Shown piece after piece: positions 60,990-64,000 of a DNA stretch of 64,000 bases. The notes beneath the pieces are model-generated. The model did no database searches. It was given only the letters and a program-made list of their open reading frames with translations, and was not told the DNA's origin. Source of the DNA: Diogma glabrata (Eukaryota > Arthropoda > Insecta > Diptera > Cylindrotomidae). Location of the stretch: positions 184,563,704 through 184,627,703 of the forward strand of contig OY856188.1 of assembly GCA_963693315.1 (NCBI GenBank). The letters run 5' to 3'. Each line of letters starts with the position of its first letter. Positions within the stretch are counted from its first letter, which is position 1. Made by a program: the position numbers and the translations under genes.

Positions 60990-62220
60990 TTGAAGAAAAT
61001 GAGCACAGTGCTCAAAATACTATTTTGGGATGGATCGTATCAGGACATATTACTCCATCTAGTCAACTTTCTGCTATTGCAGAATTAAGAATAAAGAAAA
61101 TGTTTATTTTATAGCATCAAGCTAATAACTGCAGAAAACTGAAGTATCTCTAATAAAGCAACTATCGATTCCTATAGGTTGGAGTTTTGCGGATCACTGC
61201 TGGATCGAAGCTATAGAACGCTGTAAAACCAGCACTAGACATGAAAATCAATTCCTGCTTGTACTGATTCAACCATCGTCCTGGATTGGCTTTCAAATCG
61301 TCCAAATAAATCTTTTTTTCGAAACAGGACATCAGAAATTCTACAGAATTTTAATAGAGATTCATGGCGACATGTTAGAACAGATGATAATCCTAGTGAT
61401 TGTGCTTCTTGAGGAAATTCCCCTATTTAGTTGGCTGGCAACAATTTGTAGTGGGATGGCCCAGTATGGATAAAATACGATAAGAAATTGCCACAACAAT
61501 CTTACGTGAGAGGCATAGAAAATGAAGAAATACGACCAAATAATGCTACCTGTATACTTATAGAGCCAAAAAAAATGTAAAGCTAAACGTCAACAAAATT
61601 ACCATTTTGCAGAAGAACTGGACAAGCTGAAGAAAAACTAGGCGGTTTTAAAGGGTAGCTTCTTGGAAAGCTTGAATCCTTTCATTGACAAATTTGGTGT
61701 GGTATGAATGGGAGGCAGAATACAACATTCGCAAGCACAAAACGATATCATAGCATCCCATCATACTATCCTCCAAGAGTTCAATTGCAGAAAATATAAT
61801 TCAAGACTTGCACTTGAAATGCAAGCATCCCCGTTAGTCAATATCAGTAGACAGTGCTTTTTGATTTTGAGGTGTCACGATATCGCTAAAAGAATTCTGA
61901 ATTCTTGTGTCAACTGTTGCAGACATCGAGGCAGAACCGAAAAGCAAATCATCGCTGATTTACTCATATCAAGGGTTCTACTTGATCGTCCATTCTTGAC
62001 TAGGTTGGCATCGACTATGCCGGGACTTTTTCAGCTTTGCTAACAAGACGTAGATTGCAAAGACCACAGAAAACATACGTTTGTCTATTTGTTTATCTCA
62101 ACTCAAAAGCGGTTCATATCGAACTTGTCCATGATATGTCAACAGAAAGTTTTTGAAGTTATACTTCTTTGCGCTCGTTGTAAATATTTTGATGGGGTGT
62201 TAATCGAGAAACCGCGTCAC
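60990..62220 (+). pseudogene. BEL/Pao retrotransposon pol, decayed
   Basis: Broken frames in pol order: a protease-end motif ILGWIVSG (about 61,020), RNase H-like TIVLDWLSNRPNKSF (about 61,275), WRHVRTDDNPSDCAS (about 61,365), WWDGPVWI (about 61,450), integrase zinc-binding region with ILNSCVNCCRHRG (frame 61,708-62,043), and integrase core AVHIELVHDMSTESF (about 62,110). Most of the RT is missing between the first two motifs. Many stops; no LTR seen. Confidence 0.8.
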
Positions 62221-62245
62221 GCTTGTTTAAATTATATTTTAACCT

Positions 62246-62330
62246 TTATGCTGTATGGTAATAAAGACGAAATTAGTAAATCAACTTTATGCTGTATGGT
62301 AATAAAGACGAAATTACTAAATCAAACATA
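62246..62330 (+). repeat. 41-bp tandem duplication
   Basis: TTTATGCTGTATGGTAATAA followed by AGACGAAATTA occurs twice in a row with one or two changes. Confidence 0.9.
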
Positions 62331-62339
62331 TTTTATAAT

Positions 62340-62745
62340 AATAAAACATTATTCGCTTAGTTATTTTTGATCAATTTTTTATTTCACTTTTCGGAATTAT
62401 CATTAAAAGGAATAGTTAATGTATAATGTGACAAACAAATATGTACATTCATATGAAAATTATGTTAAATTATTTTTTAACAAATACATATTTCTAATTT
62501 ACAACAAATATGTTCTTATGGTTTGCAATTATATAAAATATGTACATATTTCTATGCATTAGCACCAATACGATACATTTAAGCATTGCTTATATATGAT
62601 TACACAAACCTGCTTGCATTAGCTGAACTGCCCTCACATGTTCCAAAAATTGGAAATTGACGTTTCTTTTCCTCTTCTTGGAAACATTGATTAACCAAGA
62701 ATTTGCATTGGAACCTTAGTACCGAAGAAAAAGATTATGAACAAT
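62340..62745. other. No gene seen
   Basis: AT-rich with several ACAAATATGTACAT words. No coding frame. Confidence 0.4.
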
Positions 62746-62750
62746 ATCAA

Positions 62751-62991
62751 AGCTACAGGTTTAAAGTGTTTTACTTATTGAGTGAAATATGCTTCTACAT
62801 TACTTTCAAAACTAATATTGTTATTGCAAGGGATCTATAAAATATATGCAAATATGTTAACAAATGGTGGTATTTGACTGTTTTAATAATAATATATAAG
62901 TCTGAATTTACAAATGAAATTAGTCTTATTATTATTTTTTTCAATTTTTGTTTTAAGTTGTGGGAAGGAATGTCGAAATAAGACGATGCCC
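62751..62991 (+). repeat. 240-bp block shared with 48,428-48,670, copy 2
   Basis: Same start and end as copy 1 with few differences. It keeps the MKLVLLLFF frame (62,914 onward), which here runs 76 codons by chance into unrelated DNA. The Penelope-like coding sequence that precedes copy 1 is absent, consistent with a 5'-truncated copy. Confidence 0.8.
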
Positions 62992-62999
62992 AGTTGTAC

Positions 63000-63680
63000 G
63001 ATACAGCGCTCACATTGCGCTCAATCAGCTCTCAATTTGAGCGCTCAATTTTGCCTTCAAACTGATGCACCTAATTCCACTAGTTTCGTTTTTATTACAA
63101 TCGGATTACGAGTAGAAAATATAATGCGCATGCGCCGCTATTAATATGTTTGTGCTATACGCTACTAGTGGCGCTATTGTTATTAAAGATATTTTTGACA
63201 GATTTGTGTTTGTTTAATAAAAGACGTTTGTTTTATATTTGAATTGAATATATATTTTTTATTAATATAAAACTTATAAGTTTTTTATGTGAAACATAAA
63301 GTATAAACATATTATATAATCTTAATTTAGGATTTGGCAAATTTCAATACATAATTTTATTTGATTTAAGTAAAATTAAGATAAGATTATAAAAAGCAAT
63401 TTTTTTTTTCGATTTCATAAATAAAAAAAATTTGCATTATTGCGTAAATTATTTTGATGTCAACAAAGAAAATTTAAAAAATAAACGTTTTGTTAACGAC
63501 AATTTTTGTATACGTATGACTATGAATTGTTTAATTTTAAAGAAGTAATTGTTGGGTTTTATGCTATAATATTGGGTTTTATGCTTTTATGTTTTATGTT
63601 TATTATGTATGTATACAATAGTATAACTATTAAATTTAATAAAAATAAATTCTAATAAATAAAAAAAATCTAAAATGGAT
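63000..63680. other. No gene seen
   Basis: After GAGCGCTCAA-type palindromic words near 63,010-63,050, the rest is AT-rich without features. Confidence 0.4.
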
Positions 63681-63683
63681 TTT

Positions 63684-64000
63684 ACTTCGGTCGGAAAGAC
63701 ATAAGTATTACATTCATGAGCCAAAAGTGAAATTCTCAACCCCACTTTCGCATTTCTCGACGTTTTAGGACCTACTGATTCTAAAAAAGCAAAACAAAAT
63801 TGTATGTCTGTCTGCCGGCCGGCCGTCATTACCTACGAAATCTAGAAAACCGCTGAAGGGATTTTAAAAATCTTTTTTCTAAAAATAGGTATACTCAAGG
63901 GTCAGGTCCGAAAGGACGCTGTGTTCGATAACTGTACCGGAAGTGTGTCAAAAAATCATTAAGTGTGCCAAAAATAGCAAATTTTCATATTTTTGGCTTA
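63684..64000 (+). repeat. Dispersed repeat, copy 2, cut by the window edge
   Basis: Matches 55,022-55,370 in order and orientation with small indels (the GC-rich GGCCGGCC section is shorter). Continues past the right edge. Confidence 0.85.

Noticed and set aside
62914..63144. 76-codon secreted peptide gene
   Set aside because: The signal-like start is part of a repeated block; the remainder is outside it and not shared with the other copy, so there is no evidence of a real gene or of any toxin.

Overview
The window is an AT-rich (roughly 70% or more A+T by eye) animal genomic segment, most likely from an insect. The only convincing host gene is a multi-exon yellow/MRJP-family gene, a family largely restricted to insects. 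The transposon content (errantivirus-type Ty3/gypsy with env, BEL/Pao, RTE, Jockey/I-like and Penelope-like retroelements, irritans-type mariner, hAT, a possible Helitron) also fits an insect. A dipteran is plausible, but I cannot fix the order or species.

Layout. 1-7.2 kb: a large foldback element with a nested hAT-type insertion (8-bp target duplication), then a higher-order tandem repeat of about 600-bp units, one of which carries an inverted-repeat element with a hammerhead-like motif. 7.7-11.8 kb: a decayed RTE retrotransposon invaded by a 700-bp TIR element and followed by a Ty3/gypsy pol fragment. 12.7-17.1 kb: repeats and MITEs. 19.2-21.3 kb: the yellow-family gene on the minus strand, four coding exons that join cleanly into 518 codons. 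24.6-28.8 kb: a non-autonomous hAT element with a nested TIR element, hairpins, and a foldback element flanked by TA that still carries the end of a transposase gene.

28,972-42,030 is a 13-kb errantivirus-type LTR retrotransposon on the minus strand. It has near-identical 1.4-kb LTRs full of 57-bp tandem repeats, a 4-bp target duplication, PBS, PPT, gag, pol and env. Gag is split by a 1.3-kb insertion with a 13-bp duplication and carries an (AT)n tract. Pol and env are each broken once at homopolymer runs, so this copy looks young but defective. A strong splice donor just after the PBS and an acceptor just before the env ATG suggest the usual spliced env message.

45.4-49.35 kb may be a Helitron-like unit (a hairpin followed by CTAG ends it) containing an internally deleted Tc1/mariner-superfamily gene and a Penelope-like RT fragment. 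50-64 kb is a patchwork: a foldback MITE, a deleted non-LTR element with an AT-rich tail, a nearly full mariner inserted into a 140-bp tandem repeat, a non-LTR RT pseudogene, a 0.4-kb palindrome with a well-formed hammerhead-ribozyme-like motif, another TA-flanked MITE, BEL/Pao remnants, and a repeat shared with 55 kb that runs off the window edge.

Apart from the yellow-family gene I see no host gene. Most of the window records repeated and often nested transposon insertion.
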